DNA from: Streptomyces naganishii JCM 4654
GTDB lineage: Bacteria; Actinomycetota; Actinomycetes; Streptomycetales; Streptomycetaceae
Assembly (NCBI RefSeq): GCF_014650575.1
Contig: NZ_BMVF01000007.1
Span: 310,001 to 374,000 of the forward strand
Length of the DNA: 64,000 bases
Direction: 5' to 3'
Position numbers and translations under genes: made by a program. Below are positions 1 to 9,400 of the stretch, in pieces. Position 1 is the stretch's first letter. Each line of letters opens with the position of its first letter. The notes beneath the pieces were generated by a model. It made no database searches. It had not been told where the DNA came from and saw nothing but the letters and a program-made list of their open reading frames with translations.

Positions 1-63
1 ACGCAGTCCCGCGCGGGATGAGCCGTGGGTGCTGGGGTCGTCGTCGACGTCGACGTGGGTCAT
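1..63 (-). CDS. possible N-terminal end of a gene running off the left edge
   Basis: On the minus strand an ATG opens a frame that stays open to the window edge and reads MTHVDVDDDPSTHGSSRAGL. The composition (acidic, His/Ser) and codon bias look protein-like, but only 21 codons are visible, the Shine-Dalgarno is weak, and I recognise no family. It would be transcribed away from the chaplin gene. It could equally be chance. Confidence 0.25.
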   Translation of the reverse strand, partial: MTHVDVDDDPSTHGSSRAGLR

Positions 64-326
64 GGCGAAGTCGCCGTTCGGGGTGGCGACCGCGGTGCCC
101 GGGGAGCCGCAGGGCGGGCGGAGCGCGGCGCGCGCGCGGGTGCCCACCGTCGCACGGCGCAACTGCGGTCCCGGGGAATGGCGCATGACCGTCGGGCCTT
201 TCGAGGCGGATGGGCGGTGGTGCCAGGGTCCGCAACTCTAGTCATCAAGCGGGCTAATTACTCCAAACCCGACAAGTGTGTCGGAATGGTGAAGCTGGTC
301 ATCTTTCGAGATCACCCGTTCGGCGG
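64..326. other. intergenic stretch upstream of the chaplin
   Basis: No gene supported here. From about 240 the base composition becomes clearly less GC-rich, as in regulated Streptomyces promoters. It holds a short inverted repeat, CCGACA-agtg-TGTCGG (269-284), which could be an operator for chaplin expression. Confidence 0.4.
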
Positions 327-354
327 CACAACTCACGCGGGCGTCACGCGTTGA
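327..354 (+). promoter_or_regulatory. BldN-like sigma promoter of the chaplin gene
   Basis: CACAAC at 327-332 and CGTTGA at 349-354 are separated by exactly 16 bp. This fits the sigma-BldN consensus as I remember it (about CGTAAC-N16-CGTTGA). Chaplin genes are established BldN targets, and the chaplin start lies about 58 bases downstream. The match is by eye and the -35 has two mismatches. Confidence 0.5.
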
Positions 355-412
355 CACAGCGCCGGGCAACCCCGCCCGGGTGTTTTTGTGTCAACCCAAG
401 GAGCACCTCTCC

Positions 413-652
413 ATGTCGCGTATCGCCAAGGGCCTGGTCCTGTCCTCCGTCGCCGCCGTGGCTGTCGCCGGCGGTGCCGGCATCGCCTCCGCGGACAGCG
501 GCGCGAGCGGCCTCGCCGCCAACTCGCCGGGCGTGGCGTCGGGCAACGTCATCCAGGTTCCGGTCCACGTTCCGGTCAACGTCTGCGGCAACACCATCAA
601 CGTGATCGGCCTGCTGAACCCGGCGTTCGGCAACGCCTGCGTCAACGGCTGA
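413..652 (+). CDS. short chaplin (amyloid surface protein of aerial hyphae)
   Basis: A 79-aa secreted protein. A signal peptide of about 28 residues (ending near ASA-DSG) precedes one chaplin domain containing SPGVASGNVIQVPVHVPVNV and the paired-cysteine hairpin CGNTINVIGLLNPAFGNAC. Short chaplins self-assemble into amyloid fibrils on aerial hyphae and spores and lower surface tension. There is no sortase motif, so it is not a long chaplin (ChpA-C type). The two cysteines place it with the ChpD/F/G/H group rather than the cysteine-free ChpE. The start follows AAGGAG at 398-403. A tyrosinase remnant downstream suggests the chpG-like locus, but the exact paralogue is not assigned. Confidence 0.93.
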   Translation: MSRIAKGLVLSSVAAVAVAGGAGIASADSGASGLAANSPGVASGNVIQVPVHVPVNVCGNTINVIGLLNPAFGNACVNG

Positions 653-925
653 CGTCGGCGCGCCTCCCTTCGGCCGGCCGTCTGCCCCGGTTCCCCGTGG
701 GTGGGCGGCCGCTCGCGCGTGCCCGGGCCGCCGCCGTCACCGCGGACGACGCCCTTCCCCCGAACGGTCGCCGCGCACCCGAATGGAGTTGACCCACCGT
801 TTACTGAGGCAGGACGCGGCGGGAGTGCCGGCGGCCGGACGAGCGCGGGCTTGCGCGCGGTTGCACGGGGCGGCAAGCGCTTCCACGGTGAGTCCAGGAT
901 CCGAGGCTCACCGAAAGGAACCCCC

Positions 926-1771
926 ATGCGTGGTCTGTCCGCACGGCGCATCGCGTCCTGCGCACTCACCGTCGCCTTCCTGGCCGGGGTCAGCGGTCCG
1001 GCCGCCATGGCGGCGGACTCGGCCCGCGAGCACAGCCATGCGGCGTCACCCCGAGCGCCCCTGCCCGGAGCGGACCGGCTCCTCGCCCAGGTCCACAGCC
1101 TGCGCGACCCCGACGGCCGGCTCGCTCCGGTCACCGACCTGCTGACGGCCGTACTGCGCTCCGACCACGGCAAGCTCTCCGCCGCCGACGCCAAGAGGCT
1201 CGGCGACGCGGCGAAGCGCGCCCTCGGCGAGGCCACGGCCCCGGCGGCACCCACGGCGTCCGCCACGCCCACGGCCACCGCCAAGCCGACGGCGTCCGCC
1301 TCGCCGGCCGCCCCGGCCCCGGCGCCCGCCGCGAGCGGTGTGCTGCTGCCCGCGCCCGCCAAGCACGCGGCCGGCTCACGAGCCGTCGGGCAGCGCGCCG
1401 CCGACCCCACGTCCGACGCCCTGGCCGCCGTGCAGAAGGCGCTCGACAACCTGCTGAAGACGGTCACCTCCGGTGACGTCAGCCAGGTGCTCCCGGCGGT
1501 CACCGGCCTGGTGAACGAGCTGATCGGCCTGGTCACCGCGACCCTCTCCGGCAACGGCCTGTCCACCCCGACGGCCGCCACCACCGCCACCGCCTCGACC
1601 CTTCCGGCCCTGACGGTCCCGGACGTCACCGTGCCCGAGATCACGGTGCCGGACGTCACCGTGCCCGACGTCACGATCCCCGACATCACCCTGCCCGCCG
1701 CGGCGGCGACGGTGACCGCGACCACGACCACCACCACGACGAGCACCACGTCGACGACCCCGGCGACCTGA
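926..1771 (+). CDS. secreted low-complexity protein of unknown function
   Basis: 281 aa beginning with a clear signal peptide (MRGLSARRIAS..., cleavage near AMA-ADS). The mature part has an Ala/Pro/Thr-rich linker around residues 105-145, an Ala/Leu/Val helical stretch, then a striking short repeat of the type TVPDVTVPEITVPD, and a Thr/Ser tail. The start follows GAAAGGA. It looks like a cell-wall-associated or extracellular protein of the aerial-growth locus. I recognise no catalytic domain and no sortase or transmembrane anchor. Function unknown. Confidence 0.75.
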   Translation: MRGLSARRIASCALTVAFLAGVSGPAAMAADSAREHSHAASPRAPLPGADRLLAQVHSLRDPDGRLAPVTDLLTAVLRSDHGKLSAADAKRLGDAAKRALGEATAPAAPTASATPTATAKPTASASPAAPAPAPAASGVLLPAPAKHAAGSRAVGQRAADPTSDALAAVQKALDNLLKTVTSGDVSQVLPAVTGLVNELIGLVTATLSGNGLSTPTAATTATASTLPALTVPDVTVPEITVPDVTVPDVTIPDITLPAAAATVTATTTTTTTSTTSTTPAT

Positions 1772-2022
1772 CGCGGGCGTACCAACCGCCGGCCGCCGCA
1801 CCGCCCCCGCGTGGGCCGGCGCGGCGGCCGTCCGCGTGCGCCCGCGCGGATTCGCCCGGCGGCGGAACTCACGGGCCGCGGACCACCGGCGGGTCCGCGG
1901 TGGCGGATCTCATATGACGACTCGGCAATCGGTCGCGGCGGGGTTTCCAGGCCGCCTGAGGCTCGTTGGACACGGCGACGCAATCGCCGTGGTGACCCCG
2001 AGTCGCCGGAGAAAGGAGCACC

Positions 2023-2304
2023 ATGAAGTCCCTCAAGGCCGCCGCCGTCCTCGCCGGGTCCCTGGCCCTCGCCGGCGCCGCCGCGCCCGCGTTCGCCTAC
2101 AACGCCTCCGACGCCACGCCCACCAGCCTCAACGGCGCCGTCAACACCCTCACCAAGGGCCCCCTGGACGTCATGCCGCTGCAGCACCAGTCGCACGCGC
2201 TGGACTCCGAGAAGAAGGGCACGGTGCTCAACACCGTGAAGGGCGCGACCAAGACCCTGAACTCCAGCAAGTCGCTGCTCGGCGGCATCCCGCTGGGCGG
2301 CTGA
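2023..2304 (+). CDS. small secreted protein of unknown function
   Basis: 93 aa with a strong RBS (GAAAGGAG) and a textbook signal peptide (MKSLKAAAVLAGSLALAGAA, cleavage after AFA). The mature part is about 68 residues, polar, cysteine-free and helix-compatible (LNTVKGATKTLNSSKSLLGG). Its size, signal peptide and position among a chaplin and other exported small proteins suggest a surface or extracellular role. It lacks chaplin or rodlin signatures that I could recognise. Confidence 0.78.
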   Translation: MKSLKAAAVLAGSLALAGAAAPAFAYNASDATPTSLNGAVNTLTKGPLDVMPLQHQSHALDSEKKGTVLNTVKGATKTLNSSKSLLGGIPLGG

Positions 2305-2466
2305 CCCGGGCGCCCCTCGCACCGGCCGGATCGTCGTACCACTGCGGCACTCGGGGGAATCCCGCGCTGGTTCCCGAGCCAGGATCGTTGGGCGGTACGG
2401 GGCGCCGACACGCCGGAGCCCCGTAAGCCCCCAGAGCGCCGAACCCCGGAAGGGACCGCAGCTGAC

Positions 2467-2982
2467 ATGAAGTCGATCACTCGAGGAACCCTGGCCGCCG
2501 TCGTAGCGGGCGTCGCGGCGGCCGTGGGCGCCGCCGCCACCCCCGCCGCGGCGGTCGGCACGGTCCCCGTCCCCGTCCCGCTGGGCGGCGCGGAGACCGC
2601 CCTCGGCACGGAACTGCCCAGGGTCGGCGGCCAGCTCCCGCTGCCCACGGTGGGCGGCCCCGAGGGCCCGCGCTTCGTCCAGGGACGCCTCCTGCCGGAG
2701 CGCGTGGTGCCGCAACTGCCGGTCGAGGGCGGGCTGCCGGGCCTCGACGCCGGCGCCCCGCCGGCGCCCGTCCTCGGCCACGGCCTCGACCACATGACCG
2801 TCGACGCGCCCGCCTCCGAGCTGCGCGCCCTCTCCCCGGGCCTGTCCGTGGGCGCCCCGCCGGCCGAGCCGAAGGCCGGCGGCTCCGGCCTGCCGGACCT
2901 GAACCAGCCCGAACTGGGCGTCCTCACCCCGGCACTGAGCACCACGCCGGGCGCCGTCCTCACCGCGGGCCTCGGGTCCTAG
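2467..2982 (+). CDS. secreted Pro/Gly/Leu-rich protein of unknown function
   Basis: 171 aa. The signal peptide (MKSITRGTLAAVVAGVAAAV..., cleavage near AAA-VGT) is followed by a low-complexity mature chain rich in Gly, Pro, Leu and Val with recurring LP and GLP units. No cysteines, no anchor. It ends (TAG) only about 20 bases before recognisable tyrosinase sequence begins, so the missing 5' part of the tyrosinase gene was probably lost by a deletion at this junction. Function unknown. Confidence 0.72.
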   Translation: MKSITRGTLAAVVAGVAAAVGAAATPAAAVGTVPVPVPLGGAETALGTELPRVGGQLPLPTVGGPEGPRFVQGRLLPERVVPQLPVEGGLPGLDAGAPPAPVLGHGLDHMTVDAPASELRALSPGLSVGAPPAEPKAGGSGLPDLNQPELGVLTPALSTTPGAVLTAGLGS

Positions 2983-2998
2983 ACACCCCGGTCACTCC

Positions 2999-3540
2999 CG
3001 CTGGACCATCAACGACGGTGTAACCGACGGCAAGTTCCTCACCCGGGACCTCGGCCGCGCCCGCGACCTGATCGAGCTGCCCACCAGGAGCGAGCTGAAC
3101 TGGGCCCTGAGGGACCCCGCCTACGACAGCGCGCCCTGGGACTCCACCGTCACCAAGGGCTTCCGCAACAAGCTGGAGGGGTGGGGCACCGGTCGGTGCA
3201 GCGTCTCCTGGCGCAACCACAACCGCGTGCACCGCTGGGTCGGCGGAGCGATGCTCGGCGGCGGGTCCGTGAACGACCCGGTCTTCTGGCTCCACCACGC
3301 CTTCGTCGACCTCCAGTGGTCGCGCTGGCAGCGCCGGCACGGGGAAGCCCGGTACCTGCCCGCGTCCCCGCCGGACCCGGCGACCCGCAGCACGACCGTG
3401 TCGTCGCCCGCCACCAGAAGACGCCGCCGTGGGAGGTCACCCCGGACGAGCTGGAGGACGTGAGCCGGATCTACCTGTTCAACGCCTCCCCGATCCCCGG
3501 TCACGGCGACCCGCCCCGCATCACCCTTTTCCAACATCGC
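2999..3540 (+). pseudogene. truncated, frameshifted tyrosinase (melC2/melD2-like)
   Basis: Reading from 3002, the frame gives a tyrosinase C-terminal half: WTINDGVTDGKFLTRDLGRA, FRNKLEGWGTG, the CuB histidines in NHNRVHRWVGG, and NDPVFWLHHAFVDLQW, then RYLPASPP. Near 3365-3379 the homology jumps frame and continues as GDPQHDRVVARHQKTPPWEV and LEDVSRIYLFNA. The N-terminal half with the CuA site, any start codon and a MelC1-type copper chaperone are all absent. Tyrosinases oxidise phenols to quinones in melanin synthesis, and this copy cannot make an active enzyme. The frame change could be a sequencing error, but the missing N-terminus cannot. Confidence 0.88.
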
Positions 3541-3556
3541 TTTTCCGCCGTCCGCG

Positions 3557-3919
3557 CTAAGGAGCCGCGTCCGGGCCGGCGTTGCGCCAGGTCAGCTGGA
3601 CCTGGAGGTGGCCCTGGGCGGCGGTCCGGGCCAGGACCGCGCCCACCTCGGCGTCGAGTTGGACGCCGAACTCGACGGTGACCTCGTCGGGACGCTGGGG
3701 CAGGTCCCGCATCCGGCGGACCGTCAGGGCCGCGGCGGCCCGCACCTGTTCCAGGGCCGCGGCGAAGGAACCGGTGGCCCTGGCGACCACGTCGGACGCC
3801 GAGGCCGCGTCCACCACACCGCCGTCGGCCCGCTCCAGCTCCGCCACCACGGACTCGCCGTCACCCACGTCGAACCTGACCAGCACCCCGCCCACCCCCG
3901 CCGTCGACAACCCCACCAC
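3557..3919 (-). CDS. CU044_2847-family trypsin-co-occurring protein
   Basis: 120 aa. A beta-rich N-terminus (VLVRFDVGDGESVVAELE) leads to a helix (FAAALEQVRAAAALTVRRM) and the diagnostic ending DEVTVEFGVQLDAEVGAVLA. This is the small CU044_2847/Trypco1 type often encoded next to trypsin-like proteases and conflict modules in Streptomyces. Molecular function is not established. It faces away from the peptide/HExxH pair, so the two share an intergenic promoter region. The GTG start has a poor RBS; a GTG 33 bases inside, preceded by a G-rich stretch, is an alternative. A protease gene of the expected kind lies 10 kb away in the same island. Confidence 0.7.
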   Translation of the reverse strand: MVGLSTAGVGGVLVRFDVGDGESVVAELERADGGVVDAASASDVVARATGSFAAALEQVRAAAALTVRRMRDLPQRPDEVTVEFGVQLDAEVGAVLARTAAQGHLQVQLTWRNAGPDAAP

Positions 3920-4088
3920 CGTAGCGATCGGGGACCGGCCGGGCGGCCCCCCGCGTGCGCGGATCGAAAGATTCCAGCCGCGATGGCCGCCATGGGCTCT
4001 TTCGGCATGGCTGCTCGGGGGTCACTATGAGGTAGGTGCGTCCGCGCCGCGCCGGTCACCAGCAGGAGCCGACAGGGGGAAGCCTGAC

Positions 4089-4298
4089 GTGAAGACTAGT
4101 ACGGCCGATATCGATAGCGGTCTTGTCGATCTGAGCGGTTGTGGTCTTCGAGAGGCTATGGCGCTGTCAGGCCCGCTGATAACCCGGGCCGAGGAACTCC
4201 TGCTCGGCGAGCTGACCCGCGAAGCGGTGGGCCAGAGCGCGGGCGGACCGAACGCGGGCCGGTACTCCTCCGCCCGGTGCGACGCGTCCGACGACTGA
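4089..4298 (+). CDS. FxSxx-COOH-like cyclophane RiPP precursor, C-terminally extended
   Basis: 69 aa from a GTG start behind GGGGGAAG. The leader (ADIDSGLVDLSGCGLREAMA) matches the conserved N-terminus of FxSxx-COOH precursor peptides, which radical SAM/SPASM enzymes cross-link and HExxH enzymes can hydroxylate. The family core is F-x-S-x-x at the extreme C-terminus. Here the corresponding string is Y-S-S-A-R, but it is followed by CDASDD before the stop. The codon right after YSSAR is TGC (4278-4280), one base from TGA, so the tail may come from stop-codon loss. The stop lies 10 bases before the HExxH gene, so the two are probably co-transcribed. No radical SAM partner is in the window. Confidence 0.68.
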   Translation: MKTSTADIDSGLVDLSGCGLREAMALSGPLITRAEELLLGELTREAVGQSAGGPNAGRYSSARCDASDD

Positions 4299-4308
4299 GG
4301 CCCGCTCG

Positions 4309-6294
4309 ATGTCCGGGACGACATCAGGGCTGCTCACGGGCGACGCACGGCACCACATACCGGTCACCGACCTCGACGCGGTGGCCGCCGGCCGGGTGAC
4401 ACCCCGGACGGCACGCCGGCTCTTCGGCGTCGAACGCACCCGCCGCATGCTCATGTTCCGCGGTGTCGTCGCCGCCGCCACCGGGACCGACCCCGGCCCG
4501 CTGCCGCCGCCGGCGCGAGCCGTCGAGCTGCTGCTCAGAGCCGAGCGGGCCCACCCCGAGGCCGTCCAGGAGATCATCGACCACCCGGCGGTCGGCGTCT
4601 GGGCCGTGCACCTGCTCGGGCGGCTGCGTTCGCCCGGGCCGCCCGACCCTGCTCAGCCCCCGCTGTGGCAGGACACCGGATACCTGCATTCCCTCGCCGC
4701 CGCCGCGGCCCTGCGCGCCGGGATCAGCGCGAGCGTGCCCGTGCCCGTGCGGGCCGGCACGGTGAGCCTGCCCACCCTGGGCCGCGCCGAGTTCCCCGGC
4801 CCCCACACGGACGACGACGGCACGGCCGTACTCGAAACGACGGCGCGCGACACGGCCGTACGGGACGACACCGCCGTATCCGGGACGGCCGGTGCGCGGC
4901 TGACGTACGGGTCGCGCACCCTGTTCCTGCCGCGCGACCCCCGGCGGTCCGGGCCCGGCTGGCACCCGGTGCGCACCCTCGTGTGGCACCCGGGCGGGCA
5001 GGCGCACTCGGTCGCGCTCGACGACGCCGATCCCTACCGGGACTTCCGCGACCTCCACCCCCGCCGCGACGCCATCGGCGCCGGTGAGGAGGCCCAGTGG
5101 CGCCGCCTGCTCGCCAGGACCGGGCGCCTGCTGACGGCGCGCCACCCGGAGGCCGCGGGCCTGGTGTCCTCCACCCTGAAGGCCCTGGTGCCGCTGCCGC
5201 GCACGCCCCGCTTCCACCCCGCCAGCGCCTCCTACACCGAGGCCGTCGGCAGCACGCTCGCCTCCCTGCCGCACGACGCCATCGAGTTCGCGGCGACCCT
5301 CGTGCACGAGGCGCGGCACTCCGTCCTCAACAGCCTCGGCCACCAGGTCCGCCTCGTCGGCCCCGCCGAGCCCGCCGGCGAGCCGCTGTTCTACGTGCCC
5401 TGGCGTGCCGATCCCCGGCCGGTCCAGGGCGTTCTGCACGGGGCGTACGCCTTCGCGGGCGTGGCGGATTTCTGGCGGGTGGAGCGGCACGCGCTGCGCG
5501 GCGGCCGGGCCGCTCTCGCGCACTTCGAGTTCGCGCTGTGGCGGGACGCGGTGACCGAGGCGCTGCGCGCACTGGCCGAGCCGGGGGCCAGGGCGCGCCT
5601 GACGTCCTGGGGCCGCCGCTTCGTCGCCGAACTCGCCGCCCGGCATGCCCCGTTGGAGGCCGAGGCGGTGCCCGAGCGGCCGCTCGCGCTGGCCCGGGGC
5701 GAGGCGCTGGACCTTCGGGTGACGTGGCGCCTGCACCATCTGCTGCCCGAGCCGGAGGCCCTGCACGCCCTCGCGGACCGCTGGGTGAAGGGGGAGACGG
5801 CGGCTCGGGCGGCGGACCCCGCGGGGGCCCTGCCCGACGCCGGCCTGCGGCCCCTCGCCGACGTCCCCGCCCACGAACCCCGGGGCGAACTGCGCCGCGC
5901 CCTGCTGCTCGACGGCTCCCTGGACGGCTTTCCGGCCCGCTCCACAGCCGGCTCCACGGGCGGCTCCCCGGGCGGGGCGGCCGACGCCCCGGCCCTGGGC
6001 GGCCGCCGCCCGGACCTGCTCGCCGCCGACCTCCGGCTCGTAGCCGGGGACGCGGCGGGCGCGCTGGCCGCCTACCGCGCGATCCTGGCCGGCGCCCCGG
6101 ACGCACGCCCCGCATGGGCCGGTCTCGCCCTAGCCCTGCGGACCACTCGTGGCGACCGGGCGGCCCGCCCCCTGCTCGACCGCCCCGAACTCGTCCGCTC
6201 CCTGGCCCTCGTACTGCGCCAGCGCGGGGAGGCCGCCCCGGACCCGCTGTCCCTGTGCGCCTGGCTCACGGGCGACCGCGGGCCGGCGACCTGA
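4309..6294 (+). CDS. aKG-HExxH-type peptide beta-hydroxylase, stand-alone
   Basis: 661 aa. The hallmark is HEARH at residues 333-337, in AATLVHEARHSVLNSL, within the HExxH domain first described beside or fused to FxSxx-COOH radical SAM enzymes. Fused relatives have been reported to be Fe/alpha-ketoglutarate-dependent and to beta-hydroxylate residues of cyclophane RiPPs. The N-terminal region (HHIPVTDLDAVAAGRVTPRT) and the conserved block FYVPWRADPRPVQGVLHGAY fit that family. The C-terminal 150 residues are Ala/Arg-rich and TPR-like. Unlike the fused forms it has no CxxxCxxC radical SAM motif. It is placed directly after the peptide gene, and a strong hairpin follows the stop. Confidence 0.8.
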   Translation: MSGTTSGLLTGDARHHIPVTDLDAVAAGRVTPRTARRLFGVERTRRMLMFRGVVAAATGTDPGPLPPPARAVELLLRAERAHPEAVQEIIDHPAVGVWAVHLLGRLRSPGPPDPAQPPLWQDTGYLHSLAAAAALRAGISASVPVPVRAGTVSLPTLGRAEFPGPHTDDDGTAVLETTARDTAVRDDTAVSGTAGARLTYGSRTLFLPRDPRRSGPGWHPVRTLVWHPGGQAHSVALDDADPYRDFRDLHPRRDAIGAGEEAQWRRLLARTGRLLTARHPEAAGLVSSTLKALVPLPRTPRFHPASASYTEAVGSTLASLPHDAIEFAATLVHEARHSVLNSLGHQVRLVGPAEPAGEPLFYVPWRADPRPVQGVLHGAYAFAGVADFWRVERHALRGGRAALAHFEFALWRDAVTEALRALAEPGARARLTSWGRRFVAELAARHAPLEAEAVPERPLALARGEALDLRVTWRLHHLLPEPEALHALADRWVKGETAARAADPAGALPDAGLRPLADVPAHEPRGELRRALLLDGSLDGFPARSTAGSTGGSPGGAADAPALGGRRPDLLAADLRLVAGDAAGALAAYRAILAGAPDARPAWAGLALALRTTRGDRAARPLLDRPELVRSLALVLRQRGEAAPDPLSLCAWLTGDRGPAT

Positions 6295-6336
6295 CGGGCC
6301 CGACGGACACCCGGCCGGACCGGCCGGAAACGCCGA

Positions 6337-6379
6337 CCGGCCCCGGCGCGCACCGTCGGCCGGTGCGCGCCGGGGCCGG
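6337..6379. terminator. bidirectional hairpin between convergent genes
   Basis: A perfect 19-bp stem (left arm 6337-6355, right arm 6361-6379) with loop TCGGC sits between the HExxH gene and the convergent TPR gene. There is no T-run, as is usual in Streptomyces. A shared bidirectional terminator is the simplest reading. Confidence 0.75.
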
Positions 6380-6406
6380 CCGGGGCCGCTCCCGAAGGGG
6401 GGAATG

Positions 6407-9400
6407 TCAGATCTGCAGCGGGTCGATGTCGCAGTTGGCCGAGCGGCCGTCCTCGGCGGCGCGGCAGGCCGGGTGGTCCTCGCCGAGGGCCGTGCGGTAG
6501 CGGCCGAGCGTGTCGGCGTAGAGCTCCTCCGCCTCCTCGCTCTGGCCCAGTTGCCGCAGGCCCAGAGCCAGGTTCAGCGCGGTGGCCAGGACCACGGGGT
6601 GGTCGACGCCGCTGCCGAAGCGGGCCCGGCCCTGCTCCAGCGCGCGCCGGGCGACGTCCACGGACTGCTGCACCTCGCCCAGCTCGTACAGGTCCACGGC
6701 CAGGTTCGAGCTGCACGCCAGCGCGTTGGGATGGTCCTCGCCCAGCGCCTCGACCAGCCGGTCCCGCGCCTCCGTGTCGATCGCGTGCGCCTCCTCGACA
6801 TGCCCGGCCAGGCGCAGGCAGATCGCGTGGTTGACCCTGCCGGCCACGGTGTGCGGGTGGTCGTGGCCCAGCAGCACCTCGAAGCCCTCGTACCCCTCCT
6901 GCCCGAGCCGCAGCGCCTCCGTGAGGTCGCCGCTCTGCCGTACGTCGATGGCATGGGCCACCAGCGTGGACACGGTCAGCGGGTACTTGTCGCCGTACCG
7001 GGTGCGGAAGAGGCCGAGCGCCTGGCCGGACAGCTCCAGCGCGCGGGCGTGGTTGCCGGCCCGCCGCTCGGTCACCGACTGCAGCCTGAGCGCGGCCATG
7101 GTGTGCGGGTGGGCGTGGCCGTAGTTGTACTGGTAGCGGTCCGCGACGTCCCGGGCCTGGTCGCGGGCGGCGAGGTACTGTCCGCCCTCCTGGAGGTCCA
7201 GGGCGACCGCCGCCATCGTGGACAGCGTCGAGAGGTGGTTCTCGCCGAACTCCTCCACCCTGCGCCGGTACGTCTCCCGGTCGAGGTCGAGGGCCTCCTG
7301 GAACGCGCCGATGTAGCGCAGGTTGAGCGCGTGCCGGTGGGCCGCGACCAGGGTCGTCACGTCGTTCGGCCCGAACAGCCGGGTGCAGGTGTCGAAGACG
7401 TGCTTGTCCAGTTCCAGCGCGCGCGAGAAGTCGCCGCGCAGCCGCAGGTCCCAGGCGAGCATGCTGGTGACCTCGAGCGTCGACTCGTGCTCGGAACCGA
7501 GCACCTCGCTCATCCCGGCCAGGGTCCGCTGGTCGAGCTCGTACGCCTCCGAGTAGCGGCCCAGGATGCGCAACGCGTCGGCGTACGGCTTGGCCGCGGC
7601 GAAGACGTGCTCGGCGTCCGCGCCGTCCTGGCCCCGCCAGGTGTCGTACGCCAGTTTCGCCAGGTCGGCGCAGCCCTGGTGGTCGCCCCAGGCGAACATG
7701 TACGCCACCTCGTTCAGGACGAGCTGGCGCACCCACGGGTCGGTGGAGCGCACGGCGCCGCTGTGCAGCACGTGCGGGAGCAGGTCGCCGTACTGCTGCC
7801 ACTGGTGCGAGGCCTCCGGCTCGCCCGGGTCGCCCTTGGCGAGCAGCCGGTGTGCCCCTTCGCGCATCTGCCTCTTGAGCGGTTCCGACATCTGGTTGAT
7901 GAGGACCCGCTGGACCAAGCGGTGCAGCTGGATGGTGTTGGTGTTGTGGTTGATGCGCGCCAGCGCGTACCGGTTGATCTCACGGATCGCCCGGCTCAGT
8001 TTGATCGGGTCGCTGAGGGCGGCGCTGAGCTCGGCGGGCACCGGTGCGTCCCGCACGCCCGACAGCAGCCGCCGGGAGATCGGCTCGGGCGCGAAGAAGG
8101 CGCAGACCTGCAGGAGTTGGAGCGCGGCGGGGTGGTTGCGGCGCAGCCGCTCCAGCGACACGTTCCACGCGGCCGCCACCGTCAGCGGGTAGTCCGCCGG
8201 CGGATCGCTGTTCATCAGCTCGTTGGCCTGCTGCTCGAACAGGCGCAGGTACTCCTCGGCCGGCATACCGGTCTCGGACAGCCACACCGCCGCCTGCTCG
8301 ATGCCCAGCGGCAGATCGCCGAGCGTCTCGGCCAGCCGGTCCGCGGTCTCGTCGTCGAGGGTGGGGGCGCGCAACTGGAGCAGCGCCCGGCTCTCCTCGC
8401 GCGTGAACACGTCGACTTCCAGCGGCCGGGCCGAGGCCGCCCACTGGGCGTTCCGGGAGGTGACGAGAATACGGCCGGGGCCGTTCGTCGGGAAGAATTC
8501 GCGCACGGCCTCGGGATTTTCCGCGTTGTCGAAAACAAGAAGCCAGTTCTTGTACGGCTCACCGACGCGCAGCGCTTCTATCACCGCCGGGACCGCGCTG
8601 TTGGCCTCACCGTTGCCGACGTTCAGTCCGAGCCGGCCCGCCAGCATCACCAGGAACTGGCGAATCTGCTGCGGCTGTTCGGAGGGAATCCACCAGATGA
8701 CCTGATATTCGTGGAGATGTCGGTACACGTATTCGACGGCGAGCTGGGACTTCCCTACGCCGCCCATTCCCTGGAGCGCCTCGGGCAGCACCGCGGTGGT
8801 CCCCTCCTGCAGTCTGCGGTGCAGATCCTGCAGCAGCTGGACCCGGCCGGTGAAGGCCCGGTTGCGCGGAGGGACATTTCCCCAGACTGGTGGCGGCTTC
8901 TGCAGCCCGTCACTCCTCGGCCCGACTTCGGCGGACTGCAAGCCGCTCACTTCAGCGTTCCCTTCTTCTTCGGACTGCGGTACTTCGGCCGCACCCGGTG
9001 CTAACGGGGTGTCGCCGTCGGAGGTTGCGTCGTCCGGCACTGAGGGGGGTGGTGCGCCTGGCGTCTCAGCGGCCGCCGACAATCTGTGTTTCAGCTCCTT
9101 CAGGGCCACGGCGTAGGGGCCGGCCATGGCCGCGAAGGCAGGCAGAATGGAGGAAACCCATGGTTGCAACGCTTCCACGGGCAGCCGGGAGACGCGAGTC
9201 GGGTCGCGCACGATTCCGCCCAGCTGGCCGAAGGTGTAGCCCATAGGGCCCTGAACGGCGGTCGCGAGATAGTCGAAGGTGACCGTCATCGCGCGGGCCG
9301 TCTCCGCCTTCGTGCCGTCCGAGAGCAGTTCCCGGCGCAGGTCGTTGCCCAGTTCCAGCTCCGCGCGCACCAGCGAGGGCGCCTCCGGATCGGCCGGCAC

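Noticed and set aside
25..354. Plus-strand frames before the chaplin
   Set aside because: No RBS, no family and Arg/Ala/Gly composition; the region contains the chaplin promoter.
391..2793. 800-codon open frame on the minus strand across the chaplin and secreted-protein genes
   Set aside because: It is the shadow of GC-rich plus-strand genes with clear signal peptides; the translation is Arg/Gly/Ala noise without a family.
6149..9004. 951-codon plus-strand frame opposite the TPR gene
   Set aside because: It runs antisense to conserved TPR and NB-ARC sequence, and its composition is typical of a mirror frame.
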